A stretch of 64,000 nucleotides of DNA. It comes from Chryseobacterium glaciei. GTDB taxonomy: Bacteria > Bacteroidota > Bacteroidia > Flavobacteriales > Weeksellaceae. The position numbers and the translations under genes are program-made. The stretch covers positions 4,779,646 through 4,843,645 of the forward strand of contig NZ_CP015199.1 of the NCBI RefSeq assembly GCF_001648155.1, in the 5' to 3' direction. Shown in pieces: positions 17,435 to 27,645 of this stretch. The notes beneath the pieces were generated by a model. That model saw nothing but the letters and a program-made list of their open reading frames with translations, was not told the DNA's origin and did not search any database. Position 1 is the stretch's first letter, and every line of letters begins with the position of its first letter.

Positions 17435-18049
17435 CTAAAGTTTTTTAACTAATCCAAATTGAACTTGAGTATCTTCAATTTTTTCATATAAATATTCATT
17501 TTTTTCAATCTTCAAAACTCTAATTATAAACTGAGGGGTTTCCGGCATAATTTCTCTGGTTTTTTGATTTGCAACTATTTTATAATCGCCACTTCCTAGC
17601 CATACAATTTTTCCGGTATAAATTTTATCTTTATAACTCTCATATTGTATATCATTCTTACGCTTAAACTTATAAACCAAATTTTCGTTACTTAAAATTT
17701 CTAAAGAAAATTCTCCTGTCTTAAATTTATCAATATTAAGGTTAGGGTCATAATCAATACATTTTTCCGCATAAACTTTTTTTGCGCTATTACTTCGATA
17801 GTAAATTGCGTCAATTAAGGTTTTACAGCCTTTTTCTTTTTGATCGATTATAATTTGAGAATATCCCTTGAAATACAAAGTAGCGGGATCGTTTGGAAAT
17901 ATTTGTAAATTTTTATCCAAATTTGAAATAGCAGCAATGAAATCTTTATTTTTAATGTCAATCATTGCTTTTTGCATATATTCAAAATCATTCTTTTTGT
18001 TTTGCGAAAAACACAGAATTGGTAGAATTAATAAAATTATCGTTTTCAT
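17435..18049 (-). CDS. Exported TPR-containing protein
   Basis: 204 residues: signal peptide 1-15 (LLILPILCFSQ), then about two TPR-like helical hairpins (MIDIKNKDFIAAISNLDKNL; FPNDPATLYFKGYSQIIIDQ), then an unrecognised beta-rich C-terminal half. It starts 9 bp after the lipoprotein gene that is coupled to the RHS gene, so it is in the same operon. It could take part in immunity, secretion or surface assembly of the RHS proteins. No enzyme motif is visible. Confidence 0.65.
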   Translation of the reverse strand: MKTIILLILPILCFSQNKKNDFEYMQKAMIDIKNKDFIAAISNLDKNLQIFPNDPATLYFKGYSQIIIDQKEKGCKTLIDAIYYRSNSAKKVYAEKCIDYDPNLNIDKFKTGEFSLEILSNENLVYKFKRKNDIQYESYKDKIYTGKIVWLGSGDYKIVANQKTREIMPETPQFIIRVLKIEKNEYLYEKIEDTQVQFGLVKKL

Positions 18050-18058
18050 TTTTTGAAT

Positions 18059-18514
18059 TTAATCTTTATCCCAACCAATATGATTTTCCAAAATTACGGG
18101 GTTATTTATTTTATTAAATCCTATGGGTTTATAAAACATTAAAGTTATGATGAGATCTTTTTTCAAATTATCCGGGTCATTCTTTTTTACTATAGTATAC
18201 TGAACATATTTTTGTTTATTCTCAGCAAACATAACAGTAGTATCCTTGATTTTAATATTTTTCAATAAACTCTCTTTGGGATTTACTATATCGTAATGTT
18301 TATACAAAAAATTCAATTCTGAAGCAGTTACTCCAGGATAATTTTGCGACTCATATATTAAGTTATTATAAGCTTGTAGATCATTATTTTTAACGGCTTT
18401 CCAATATGCTCTTACTGTATTTTTAATTTGATCTTCATCCTTTTTTTGCTGATTTACGCAACTGCTTATGCTTAATAGAATTAAAATTACTGAGATGTAT
18501 TTAAATGGTTTCAT
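18059..18514 (-). CDS. Lipoprotein translationally coupled to the RHS gene
   Basis: 151 residues with a lipobox (LSISSC, Cys at about 19). A region resembling the NTF2/SnoaL fold follows (IKNTVRAYWKAVKNNDLQAY), which is only a suggestion. The start codon overlaps the RHS stop codon as TAATG, meaning tight co-translation. In toxin loci the gene immediately after the toxin is normally the immunity gene, so a membrane-anchored immunity role is the leading hypothesis. The toxin activity is unknown, so this cannot be decided from sequence. Confidence 0.65.
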   Translation of the reverse strand: MKPFKYISVILILLSISSCVNQQKKDEDQIKNTVRAYWKAVKNNDLQAYNNLIYESQNYPGVTASELNFLYKHYDIVNPKESLLKNIKIKDTTVMFAENKQKYVQYTIVKKNDPDNLKKDLIITLMFYKPIGFNKINNPVILENHIGWDKD

Positions 18515-21500
18515 TATTGTGGAATATTTTTATTTGTTAATTGTTCATTAAGAGGCTGAATAGGAATGCCATTAGCTTTCATTATCTGTGTACCATTCTG
18601 GATTATTGCAGAATTCGGCATTAGCCCTGCACTGGGATCAGGTAAAGTTCCATCTGTAACGAAATTCACTACATCGTTTCTCGTCTGCTGATTCATTTCA
18701 ATTCCACTAGAATCCACATATTTGATAGCTTGATCCATAGTCTTAGCTTGTCCTTCAGTTGCTATAACATCTTTTGACGCTTGGACATAATTACCCATAC
18801 TTTTAACGGCATCAGGGATATTAGAAGCTAAATCTAGTAGACCTACCAACTCTTGCACTCCTCCGGCTGCGGTACTTAATTTATCATAACCTTTCATCAA
18901 TTTGTTTGTCATTTCCAACCCTCTTATTGTGGTGGTAAACTTTTGGCTATCCATACTTTCCGGCGTTTCCGTTACATTTTCCATTGTTGCACTATTTGCT
19001 ACAGTGCCGCTGTAGTTATACGAATTTAATTTCAATCCTGCTGATCCATCTGATATTCTAGCTCCACCAGGATTATATCCTTTTGTAGTTAATCCAATAC
19101 CTCCTGGAGTAAAGGTAGCATATCCGTTACTATCTATTTGCGATACAGGTGCTCGTTTTACCATCATTTCATTTCCTCGGATAGCAAAAAATCCGGTATG
19201 ATTTTGTAATAATTCTAGCCCTTCAAGCTCAACTCCCATTCCTAACTTGTTCTCTTGGAATGCATAAGTACTGTTATACGGGTATTTAGCCGCAAGTGGA
19301 TCAATGTTAAAAAATCTTCCAACATCCGGCATATAATTTCTCCATTTATATGCATAAAACCCTGTTTCCTGCAATTCCTGACCCTGCATTTTGTAATTCT
19401 TATAACTTCCTTGTCCGAAATATGCTGTACCTGTTTTCAAATGATTCATCCCGAACGGGTAATAATCATTGTTATCTGTGATTTCAAGAACTCCTGCGCT
19501 GTTTCTTGCGAAACTTACCCTCGTATTTCCTTGTTGATCCTTGTAGCTGTAAATATACTGATCTTTTTGATAATCATAAAATCCTTCCGATGTTGGAAAA
19601 AACTGTAAATCTGGCGTTTTTATATCAACAATAATTCCACCACCGAAAGGCGGGTCTATAGTAGGATCAGGAAGTGTAGGAACAAGTGAAAAAGCCATTG
19701 GCTGCATTGCTCTTCGGGATAATGAAGAAGCCATCAGCATTTCTGAAGAACCACCACCATTAACATTTTCAGTTTTTAAATATTGGAAGCCATCCAAATA
19801 ATCTGTAGTTTTTTTTGTGGTTGTTGCCCCTATAACACCTGTTATACTAGTCACATTTTCCTTTGTCAATTTCGTTCCATCAGCCCTATATTTGGTGTTA
19901 ATGATAATATCTTCATTACCATTTTTATTAATTCCCAAGTTATTAGGAAGATTCAGAAAATTGTATTTGATCGTTGAAATCCCTTTATCAGGCATTGTTG
20001 TCATGTTACCGTTAAGATCATAACCAATGGTACCTCCTCCGCCTTCATAACCCGTCGGGTTTTGTGTAGCATCATTAATAGTGGTTACCTGATTACCACC
20101 TGTAGCATAAACATATTCTAAATTATCTATTGCTGTAACTGTATTGCTTAGATTTTCCATAACAGAGCTTCGGTACAAACCTGTTATGTTTCCATTCAGG
20201 TCATATGCCAGAGATTCTGTGTTTTCAGCACTATATGGGTTGTACGGGTTTTGATAATATCCTGCTGTTAATCTATTCAAACTATCGTAGACATATCCAT
20301 ATCTTTTTGGTGTAGTTGAAGGATTATTTCCAATATTTTCAACTACTCTCCAATCTACTTCTACAATATTTCCGTTGTATTTGGCTTTTACCTCCTTTCC
20401 TGCAAATATGGAATTAGGATAGGTGATTCCTTCTTTCTGGGTGTATTTGATCTTGTAAGAAAATAATTTTCCTCCAAGATCAGGTAATAACATTTGGTCT
20501 TTATTGATGCCTGTCATCCATCCTCTGATATTGTAATCGTAATCAATACTTTGAAGATTATTTCCGACTTTCTTGTTTGTTAACTGAGAAAGTTCGTTGT
20601 ATTCATTTTGAACCAACAATTCTTCGGGTTTACTGTCAACCTGATGATAATGCTGTAAAATTCTGTTTTGTAAATCATATACAAAACGTTCTTTTATTGT
20701 TATTCCAACTTCATCAGATTTTCTTGCGTGGTAAGTATTAACTTTCTGTGGAACTCCTGCAAAATCAAGATCGGATTCTGTTTTGGTATAACCTCCTAAA
20801 TGGTTGATAGAGTTTGTCGCAACAACTCTTCCTCTGGTATCGTAATAGGTGTAATTCTTTGTCCAGTTATCATCTTCAATGTTTTTAACCAGATTCATGA
20901 CAGGAAGGCTGTTGGTACTCATTCCGGAGCTTGAAGGATCATCGGTCAATGTTGGCTTTCCAAAAATACTTGTCGGGAATGTAGGATTGAAGCTGTAGGC
21001 TTGATACGTATCATAGTAATTGACCGTCAATACCTTAAAATTCATTGCAGGATAAGCTCCCGTGTTCGTATAAAAAACATCTATACCGCTATTATTCCAA
21101 CTGAATCTATTTCTCTTTTCATTATTGGAACCAAACCCATCTACCGCATTTTGCTGTTGAATCCTACCAAGAGAAGTGTCTACTATTCCTGTGTAAATTG
21201 GTCGTGAAAACAGATCGTATTTAGTAAAAAGCCATTGTCCTTTTCCTTTTAAAACGGTATCTTGTGTTAAAACCAATCGATCCTGTTTATCGTAGACCAT
21301 ATACTCCCAACCTTTGCCTGGAAGTTTCTTTTCGACCAATTTATATTTACTGTCATATCTGTATTGATAACAAAGGTTATTTAAAATTGTCAGATCGGTC
21401 AAACCAGAGATTGAAGCTGTTGGCGGAATGGTATATGCCAATTGGTTGTATTCGTTATATACATAATAGGTATCTGCATTTTCTGTAGCAGAGACAACTT

Positions 21501-22167
21501 TTCTTACGAGCAGTGTTTGTCCTCTTCCGTTTTTAAATTCAATGGTTTTGTTTCCGTCTTCATCGGTAACGGTAGTTTTATACAATTGTGCAGGCTGGAA
21601 AAATTGAGAGGTCTGAACAGAAGATACAAACATCTTATTGGCTACATCCCAAATGGTTGTGGTTACATAATTTCTTACCTTATCTTCTGTAGTGTTGGCT
21701 TCATAAGTAAACTTAACGGGTTTTCCCGTCCAATCGTTACCCACCTGTCTCTGCTCCTGAACTCTGTCTAATGGTGAGCTTTCAAGTATCTTTTCTGAAA
21801 AGATCTTTTCGTTTCCTAAAGGTGTATTTGGGGCATTTCCTAATGGAGTCGGAACAATAGCTCCGTTCAAAGTTCCTCCTTGTGGGACAGGAAGATAATC
21901 TTTAGTCTGCCTTCCAAATCCATCATATTCGATTTGAGTTACAACATCTCTTCCTAAAGGTGAGGCTTTGACATTCACCACTTGTTTTAGTCTTCCAAGT
22001 CCATCAAAATACTGAACGGTATGGATTTGTTTTGCTGTTGAGCTGCTTGTAGTTACCGGTTCAAGATAGGTTCTGGTCTGTATATAATTTTCTGTAATAG
22101 GTAAATTCTGTGCATGAGCTAAACTCGTGATAAGCAAAGCTCCGATTGGAATAATTATCTTTTTCAT
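18514..22167 (-). CDS. RHS-repeat protein with variable C-terminal tip (putative polymorphic toxin)
   Basis: 1217 residues. Signal peptide 1-19 (LLITSLAHAQ), then a DUF6443-like N-terminus (IHTVQYFDGLGRLKQVVN). Many YD/RHS repeats follow (YDKQDRL, YDLQNRI, YDLNGN). The RHS core at about 900-985 contains YYPFGMNH, GQELQETGFYAYKWRNYMPD and VGRFFNIDPLAAKYPYN. The core ends in GVELEGLELL, and the last ~230 residues form a tip unlike the body, with no toxin family I can recognise. A Sec signal rather than VgrG/PAAR elements points to export to the surface. It lies 6 bp after a second RHS gene, within an operon headed by a T9SS-sorted protein. Confidence 0.88.
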   Translation of the reverse strand: MKKIIIPIGALLITSLAHAQNLPITENYIQTRTYLEPVTTSSSTAKQIHTVQYFDGLGRLKQVVNVKASPLGRDVVTQIEYDGFGRQTKDYLPVPQGGTLNGAIVPTPLGNAPNTPLGNEKIFSEKILESSPLDRVQEQRQVGNDWTGKPVKFTYEANTTEDKVRNYVTTTIWDVANKMFVSSVQTSQFFQPAQLYKTTVTDEDGNKTIEFKNGRGQTLLVRKVVSATENADTYYVYNEYNQLAYTIPPTASISGLTDLTILNNLCYQYRYDSKYKLVEKKLPGKGWEYMVYDKQDRLVLTQDTVLKGKGQWLFTKYDLFSRPIYTGIVDTSLGRIQQQNAVDGFGSNNEKRNRFSWNNSGIDVFYTNTGAYPAMNFKVLTVNYYDTYQAYSFNPTFPTSIFGKPTLTDDPSSSGMSTNSLPVMNLVKNIEDDNWTKNYTYYDTRGRVVATNSINHLGGYTKTESDLDFAGVPQKVNTYHARKSDEVGITIKERFVYDLQNRILQHYHQVDSKPEELLVQNEYNELSQLTNKKVGNNLQSIDYDYNIRGWMTGINKDQMLLPDLGGKLFSYKIKYTQKEGITYPNSIFAGKEVKAKYNGNIVEVDWRVVENIGNNPSTTPKRYGYVYDSLNRLTAGYYQNPYNPYSAENTESLAYDLNGNITGLYRSSVMENLSNTVTAIDNLEYVYATGGNQVTTINDATQNPTGYEGGGGTIGYDLNGNMTTMPDKGISTIKYNFLNLPNNLGINKNGNEDIIINTKYRADGTKLTKENVTSITGVIGATTTKKTTDYLDGFQYLKTENVNGGGSSEMLMASSLSRRAMQPMAFSLVPTLPDPTIDPPFGGGIIVDIKTPDLQFFPTSEGFYDYQKDQYIYSYKDQQGNTRVSFARNSAGVLEITDNNDYYPFGMNHLKTGTAYFGQGSYKNYKMQGQELQETGFYAYKWRNYMPDVGRFFNIDPLAAKYPYNSTYAFQENKLGMGVELEGLELLQNHTGFFAIRGNEMMVKRAPVSQIDSNGYATFTPGGIGLTTKGYNPGGARISDGSAGLKLNSYNYSGTVANSATMENVTETPESMDSQKFTTTIRGLEMTNKLMKGYDKLSTAAGGVQELVGLLDLASNIPDAVKSMGNYVQASKDVIATEGQAKTMDQAIKYVDSSGIEMNQQTRNDVVNFVTDGTLPDPSAGLMPNSAIIQNGTQIMKANGIPIQPLNEQLTNKNIPQ

Positions 22168-22173
22168 CGTGTG

Positions 22174-25100
22174 TTAGTTTTTGTAGTTGTATTTAAATTC
22201 TTTCAGGATTTTTCCTGTTGGCTCACTTTCTCTGATTTCTTTCAATCTGTTGGATGCATCATAGATATAAACCTGTCTTATTCCTGTTGGCGGAATGATA
22301 TTCGTTACCCCAATCAATGGATCGTAAGTATAGGTAGTGATCTTTAAGCCATTGAGACTGGAATTATTTTTGAAGTTAGTAAATGCTGTTAGTAGTGCTC
22401 CTTCCTGAGCTGGATTAGCAGCGTCTGCATCGGAAGCTGTAACTATACCTGAGATAATGCCCAAATTCGCCAATTGATCGTAGGTAATTCCTTCTATTTT
22501 TGCAATGGGTTGAGTTTGGGTGTAGCCCCAGATAATCGTTACAGGAATACCTTCTTTAGTTCTGTATTGCTGCAGATTACCTTTTGTATCGTATCTCTCA
22601 TAGGTAACTTCTGCATACGAAGTACCATTTTGGACATCAGAAGATTCGACAGAACTTGGCAACAGATTAGACAAATTATCATATTTTGTCTCTGTTTTTG
22701 ATAAGGTTTTCCCGTTCTGTTTTGTCTCTGTTTCCAATGGAATTGCAAGCATGTTAGCTGTAATCAGTCTTTGATTAAGTTTCTCCTTTGCATATTTATA
22801 ATCTGAAACATTCGTTACTCCGTCTGCTGAAATTTGTGTGACTAATAAAGGATAATCTTCTGTATTATAGGCTGTATTCGTGATTGAAACTACTGAACTC
22901 TGCACACCGTTCTTATAGAAATAAGAGGTTTCACGCTTCTCGGTAGGTAAAGTGACACCGAATATATTATAGTATTTGTAGGGGGTAGACAAAATGATAC
23001 CAGGAAAGAACATTTTAAAACCATCATAATATTTGTATTTATAAAAATTAGGTTTGATATTGTTGTAATAATTATCTTTCACCTTTATCCCCTCCAATTT
23101 AGTAAACTCAAGCGTTGTATGTTCATTATTTATTTCTGAAAGAATCTTTCCGTCAACATCATATTTTTTCTCGAAAATCATTTGCCCCCTCAAGTAATCA
23201 TGATTAGTAATGGGAAGTATGGGCATTTCCAATGAAAATACATCAGGATTAGGAAAATCTATTGGAGATCTGAATTTGTATAAGGTTTTACCATTATCAC
23301 TAATTGCATTGTTAGTATCTTTTTGAATCTGCTTTACGGTTACATATTGATAACCTACATCTGAGCCCTGCGTCTTTTCTGCCGGGATGATATTAAAGTT
23401 TGTTGTAGTATTGGATGTTGCACTATAATTTGCATAGGATCCAGAATTTTCATCTAGATATTCATAGGCAATACTTTCAGTATATTTAAAAACGGGCTCA
23501 GGAAACACTAAGCTTCCACTACTTTTTTGAGCATCATTTATATCGCGATAATCATAAATAAATTCTTTAGCAGGTGATGTTGAAGTTGAAGATTCAAAAT
23601 ACTTAATATCATTAATTCTCAGCCCACCACCTCTTTTAGTCAAATAACTGTTGAAATGATGTTCTTTTGTAGAAGCAGTAAGAACATAGGAAATTGGTCT
23701 CTGAGTTATCCCATGACTTCCGCTAAGAGATGCATAGTAAGTTCCAGGCTCTAAGGTGACTTCTTTATTATATTCTGTAACCGGCTCTCCGTTTTCACCA
23801 ATTTCGGCACCCGGGCATTGAGCACCACTTGTACTTATGCAAGATTGCCAGCTCATTCCAAAGTTAGTTACGGGAGCTGAAAATACATTGGGACTAAGCT
23901 GTTTATAAATATTAAACTGCCAATTAGAATAAATTAAACTTCCCAGATCCAGATGTAGCTTTACTGTTTGTGGAGAAAGTATAGTGAAAAATTCTCCTCT
24001 GACAGTTGGGCTGAATGTATTGATTCCCATCAATTCAAAATTATTGTCTTCGTCCACCCATTCTCCTGTTACAGGTTCGATAGGTTGTGAAAATCCAGCA
24101 AAATGACTGTAAATATTTTCTCCAAAATCAAACACTACTTTTCCCTTAGTGGGATAGGTAATAGAGCTGATAACATCTTGTGTGATGTCTGCTGGTTGGT
24201 AGGATACTGTATCTTTATAATATCCCCAATTATCCTTTTGAAATATCTTAGTTTGACTATTATAACTGATGTTATACTCATTTAAGTTACTAGGAATACC
24301 CGATTTTGTTATTTTTTTTAATAAAAGCTTTTTTAAGCTTGGAGTAGGATTAGGAAGTGTAGACAAAGATGTGTTTGAGTAATCATAATCAAAAGTGTAT
24401 TTGTCAACAAATTGGTTTATGCTTTGTAAATTAATATTACTTTGTACAGACTTTAATTTGTATAATTCTGATGAATTTAAATAATTGGAATCACTTCTCC
24501 CTTTTTCATAGGTGAAATTGATGCTTCCTTTATCGGTTATCGTAATGTTTGTAAGAAGTTTGGTTCTTCCTGTGTTATATACAGTTTGAACTTCTAAAGC
24601 ACCCGGAATTTGGGGATCTGGATTAATTGGCGCAGCACCGTCAAAATAGTTATAAATAATATCCTTTGGAAATCTTGTTGTTATTGTTTCAGTATCTTTA
24701 TATTCTACTTGGGATGATTGGTCATAATTGAAGGTAAGTAAAGTATTGCTATTTTGATCCTGAACTTTTTCCAGATGATAGGCTGTAAAGTAAATTCCTC
24801 CACCCACATTTGATGATATATTACTGGTATTCTTCAAAAGTCCTATTTTTACAGTCGAGACATCTTTTGAAGAACTTTCCATCCCTTTGAAAAGATATTT
24901 AATTCCTTTATCATCTATGATTGTTACAGTCTGTACTTCTCCTCCTGAATCATGAGTACTGGTAATTTTTAAATTATTTCGATCCAGTTTTTCAACAATA
25001 AAATTTCCACTAGGATCCTTTTTGATGATAAATCTTCCGGTATTACCCATAAAGTTGTACTGATACAGATCATATTCCGTATCATACTTACCGATTCCTG

Positions 25101-25602
25101 TATAAAAAGCATATTCATTAATATTCCAATTCGTAAGTTGGTCAAATATTAATTTATAAGTTGGATTATTTTCATGCCTGTAAATACCATATTTTGCGGT
25201 TGGTGGAGAAGACATAAAAGTAGATTCTATTTTACCGTCTGCCACACCACCTCTTACGGTTCTTGTAATAGTACCTCCTGCTAATAAATTCCATCCAAGA
25301 CCCGTTTCTCCGGCTTTATCATCCGGCTTAGCACTTAAAGGATGGTATTTTAACTGAACATTAAGACTAACGTTTGGACTGCTTGTAGGAATATTGAAAA
25401 GAGGGATATTAATATCGGGAATTCCTGTATAATAACTTACCGGTACCTCTTCAAATTTCATCAGATTATTAGAAGTAGGTGCTGCAGGAAACATTTTATT
25501 AATGTCATCTACATTTTTATTGAAATCATTACCCGATTGGGCAAGGAAAGTATTGTTTAAAGAAGCTGATAATAAAATTACAGCTATTATATTTTTCTTC
25601 AT
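22174..25602 (-). CDS. RHS/YD-repeat shell protein
   Basis: 1142 residues with a signal peptide (1-21). The N-terminal domain resembles the TcB/SpvB-like start of RHS shells (PVSYYTGIPDINIPLFNI; GLGWNLLAGGTITRTVRGG), followed by beta-rich YD-type repeats. It ends abruptly after YIYDASNRLKEIRESEPTGK and KEFKYNYKN, without an RHS core or toxin tip. It therefore looks like a partner or N-terminal half of the next gene. Split arrangement: together the two proteins would have the size of one large RHS shell. Located 8 bp after the propeller gene. Confidence 0.85.
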   Translation of the reverse strand: MKKNIIAVILLSASLNNTFLAQSGNDFNKNVDDINKMFPAAPTSNNLMKFEEVPVSYYTGIPDINIPLFNIPTSSPNVSLNVQLKYHPLSAKPDDKAGETGLGWNLLAGGTITRTVRGGVADGKIESTFMSSPPTAKYGIYRHENNPTYKLIFDQLTNWNINEYAFYTGIGKYDTEYDLYQYNFMGNTGRFIIKKDPSGNFIVEKLDRNNLKITSTHDSGGEVQTVTIIDDKGIKYLFKGMESSSKDVSTVKIGLLKNTSNISSNVGGGIYFTAYHLEKVQDQNSNTLLTFNYDQSSQVEYKDTETITTRFPKDIIYNYFDGAAPINPDPQIPGALEVQTVYNTGRTKLLTNITITDKGSINFTYEKGRSDSNYLNSSELYKLKSVQSNINLQSINQFVDKYTFDYDYSNTSLSTLPNPTPSLKKLLLKKITKSGIPSNLNEYNISYNSQTKIFQKDNWGYYKDTVSYQPADITQDVISSITYPTKGKVVFDFGENIYSHFAGFSQPIEPVTGEWVDEDNNFELMGINTFSPTVRGEFFTILSPQTVKLHLDLGSLIYSNWQFNIYKQLSPNVFSAPVTNFGMSWQSCISTSGAQCPGAEIGENGEPVTEYNKEVTLEPGTYYASLSGSHGITQRPISYVLTASTKEHHFNSYLTKRGGGLRINDIKYFESSTSTSPAKEFIYDYRDINDAQKSSGSLVFPEPVFKYTESIAYEYLDENSGSYANYSATSNTTTNFNIIPAEKTQGSDVGYQYVTVKQIQKDTNNAISDNGKTLYKFRSPIDFPNPDVFSLEMPILPITNHDYLRGQMIFEKKYDVDGKILSEINNEHTTLEFTKLEGIKVKDNYYNNIKPNFYKYKYYDGFKMFFPGIILSTPYKYYNIFGVTLPTEKRETSYFYKNGVQSSVVSITNTAYNTEDYPLLVTQISADGVTNVSDYKYAKEKLNQRLITANMLAIPLETETKQNGKTLSKTETKYDNLSNLLPSSVESSDVQNGTSYAEVTYERYDTKGNLQQYRTKEGIPVTIIWGYTQTQPIAKIEGITYDQLANLGIISGIVTASDADAANPAQEGALLTAFTNFKNNSSLNGLKITTYTYDPLIGVTNIIPPTGIRQVYIYDASNRLKEIRESEPTGKILKEFKYNYKN

Positions 25603-25610
25603 TTTGAGTT

Positions 25611-27164
25611 TTATTTCTTAATCAATTTTGCGTTAGCCGTTTTATTCGTATCAGTTTTTATAACAATCAAATAAGCCCCCTGAATCAAGTTCTGAGTATT
25701 GATTTTAGTCACTTTGTTTTTAGTTTTCAAACTTTGTAATTGTCGCCCACTCATATCGTACAAAATAATCTCAGCATCTTTGAAGTCAAATCCTATTTCC
25801 ACATAAGCATAATCTGAGACAGGGTTAGGGTAAATTTTGATGTCTTGTTTTTCAATCAACTGGTCAATTTGTTTATCTCCTAATTTTATGATCTTCCAGT
25901 TTTCAGAGCCAAGCGTTTCGGCACTGGTTCCGGCTAAAATGATCGAGCCGTCTCTATTGAGCTTGATGTCTGAAAGTCTTTCTTCACGCTTACTTGACTC
26001 GCCTTTTACATATTTTCGCCACTGCTCATTACCATTCTGATCTAAATACAACATATAAAACTTTTCATCATCGGCTTCAATGCTACCCTCAGCTTGTGTG
26101 TAGCCCCCGATCAACACTCCTTTTGTAGTTTTATCATCGGAACTGTGTAGTACGCTCATTCCCATTAAAACATCTCTGCCACCAAAATTGTAAGATTTCT
26201 GCCAGATTTCATCACCTCTTTCGTTGAGCGAGATCAACCATAGATCCGTACCATCTTCAATTCCGACATTTTTATTTCCCGTTCGCCCAGATCTTGACTC
26301 ACCACCAATGACGAATCCTGTAGCTGTTAAAGCCATTGTTCTCAAATGATCGTCGTCTTTTCCACCGTAGTTCTTTTCCCATTCTACCTTGCCATTTTTA
26401 TCCAATTTTATGATATAATTGTCACCTTCGCCAAAGTTTTCTGTCTTTTTTGATCCTCCGATATCACCTCGTGAATAGATCCCTAATAAAGCACCACCAT
26501 CTTTCGTTGGAATCATTTTTTCCACCTCATCAAGCGCTTTAGAGCCTAAAATAGTCTGAGACAGTTCTTTTCCATTTTTATCGAGTCTTACAATCAAAAT
26601 ATCCTTTGAACCGTAATTTTTAGGTGAGTTTTGTACATTTCCTGCAACAAAGAATCCTAAATCGGTCGTTTGAATAACGGCTCGTGCTTCTTCATCAGCT
26701 GTAGAGCCGATGGTTTTCTGCCAGATTTCATCGCCAAATTCATTAATTTTAATGATCCATATGTCTGAACCCCCTTTGGAATCGTTCTTTTTATCCAGCC
26801 CCTTCCCGCTGTAAGAAGTTCCTGCTAATAAATTTCCGCCTTCCTGTGTGGGTACATTAGCAGAAAGGTAGTCATGTCCATTTCCAACGAAATACTTTTC
26901 AAAGACCTGCTCTCCCTGCGGATTGAGTTTTATCAAGTGGAAATTGTAACCGTTTTTTTGCTTTGTGGTCGCTGAGCCTGTCGAAGCGCCAGACTGAATT
27001 GAACTTCCTGTAATTAAGTACTGTCCGTCAATAGTAGTGGTGACTTTTGATAAGAAATCTTGAGTACTGGATTTGATGTTTTTCTCCCAAACGATTTCCT
27101 GAGCTTTTGCGCTCGTAATTGCGCACAAAAAGAGCGCACATAAGTAAGTTTTTCTCATAAGCAT
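25611..27164 (-). CDS. T9SS type-A sorted propeller protein
   Basis: 517 residues: signal peptide (to about 22), about seven repeated blades with the pattern GDEIWQKTIG / GKVEWEKNYGGKDDD alternating with Asp/Gly turns, and a C-terminal T9SS type-A sorting domain (IKIYPNPVSDYAYVEI and a basic KLIKK end). The protein would be secreted across the outer membrane by the type IX system and attached to the surface. Codon 3 is also ATG and may be the true start. It is the first gene of the RHS operon and could anchor or help display the RHS proteins. Confidence 0.85.
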   Translation of the reverse strand: MLMRKTYLCALFLCAITSAKAQEIVWEKNIKSSTQDFLSKVTTTIDGQYLITGSSIQSGASTGSATTKQKNGYNFHLIKLNPQGEQVFEKYFVGNGHDYLSANVPTQEGGNLLAGTSYSGKGLDKKNDSKGGSDIWIIKINEFGDEIWQKTIGSTADEEARAVIQTTDLGFFVAGNVQNSPKNYGSKDILIVRLDKNGKELSQTILGSKALDEVEKMIPTKDGGALLGIYSRGDIGGSKKTENFGEGDNYIIKLDKNGKVEWEKNYGGKDDDHLRTMALTATGFVIGGESRSGRTGNKNVGIEDGTDLWLISLNERGDEIWQKSYNFGGRDVLMGMSVLHSSDDKTTKGVLIGGYTQAEGSIEADDEKFYMLYLDQNGNEQWRKYVKGESSKREERLSDIKLNRDGSIILAGTSAETLGSENWKIIKLGDKQIDQLIEKQDIKIYPNPVSDYAYVEIGFDFKDAEIILYDMSGRQLQSLKTKNKVTKINTQNLIQGAYLIVIKTDTNKTANAKLIKK

Positions 27165-27554
27165 TTATGTTTTATTTTTAAGATGTTAAATTAAAACAAA
27201 ATTTTATTTCCCAGCATAAGGGTTTTTCCCATATTTTATTTGGGTATTTCACGGATACATATCCACTTTCAAAACATAATATTTTCATAACCTAGTTTTC
27301 TTAATTTCTTTGTGAAGCAAAGGTATAGCCTCATAGCGACAGAACCTGTCGTGTTATAATTGCATCGAAGAAATAAAAATTTTATTTTGATTTTTGGTTT
27401 AAAACGATTAATGCATCATCCAATCCCTGGCGGTATTGTATTTTTATGATCATTTTTCTGCTTTTCTATTTTTGTAAATGCGCGCATACAAAAAATAAAT
27501 CCCTGGTGTTTAAATTCCTGGGCAAACATAAAGAAGTTTGGACACCCACGAAAT
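27165..27554. other. Gene-free stretch upstream of the T9SS/RHS operon
   Basis: About 390 bp of AT-rich DNA with no supported gene. It must contain the promoter of the leftward T9SS/RHS operon, but I found no clear TAnnTTTG box on the minus strand. Confidence 0.5.
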
Positions 27555-27592
27555 AAAATGGTCTATGGATTCATGAATCCATAGACCATTTT
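27555..27592 (-). terminator. 38-bp perfect palindrome, probable terminator
   Basis: AAAATGGTCTATGGATTC and its exact reverse complement are separated by 2 bp, so the whole 38 bp is self-complementary. It lies 53 bp after the stop of the leftward TPR/HTH regulator gene and is flanked by T-rich sequence on both strands. Termination is the simplest role. Its length and perfection are unusual. Confidence 0.6.
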
Positions 27593-27645
27593 ATATTTTT
27601 TAATACACTTAAAACCAATGTATTAATACATTTTATAGGTTTATA

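Noticed and set aside
14813..18049. Search for a CRISPR array or phage-defence island among the small genes
   Set aside because: No regularly spaced direct repeats and no nuclease or helicase genes; the context is toxin/immunity.
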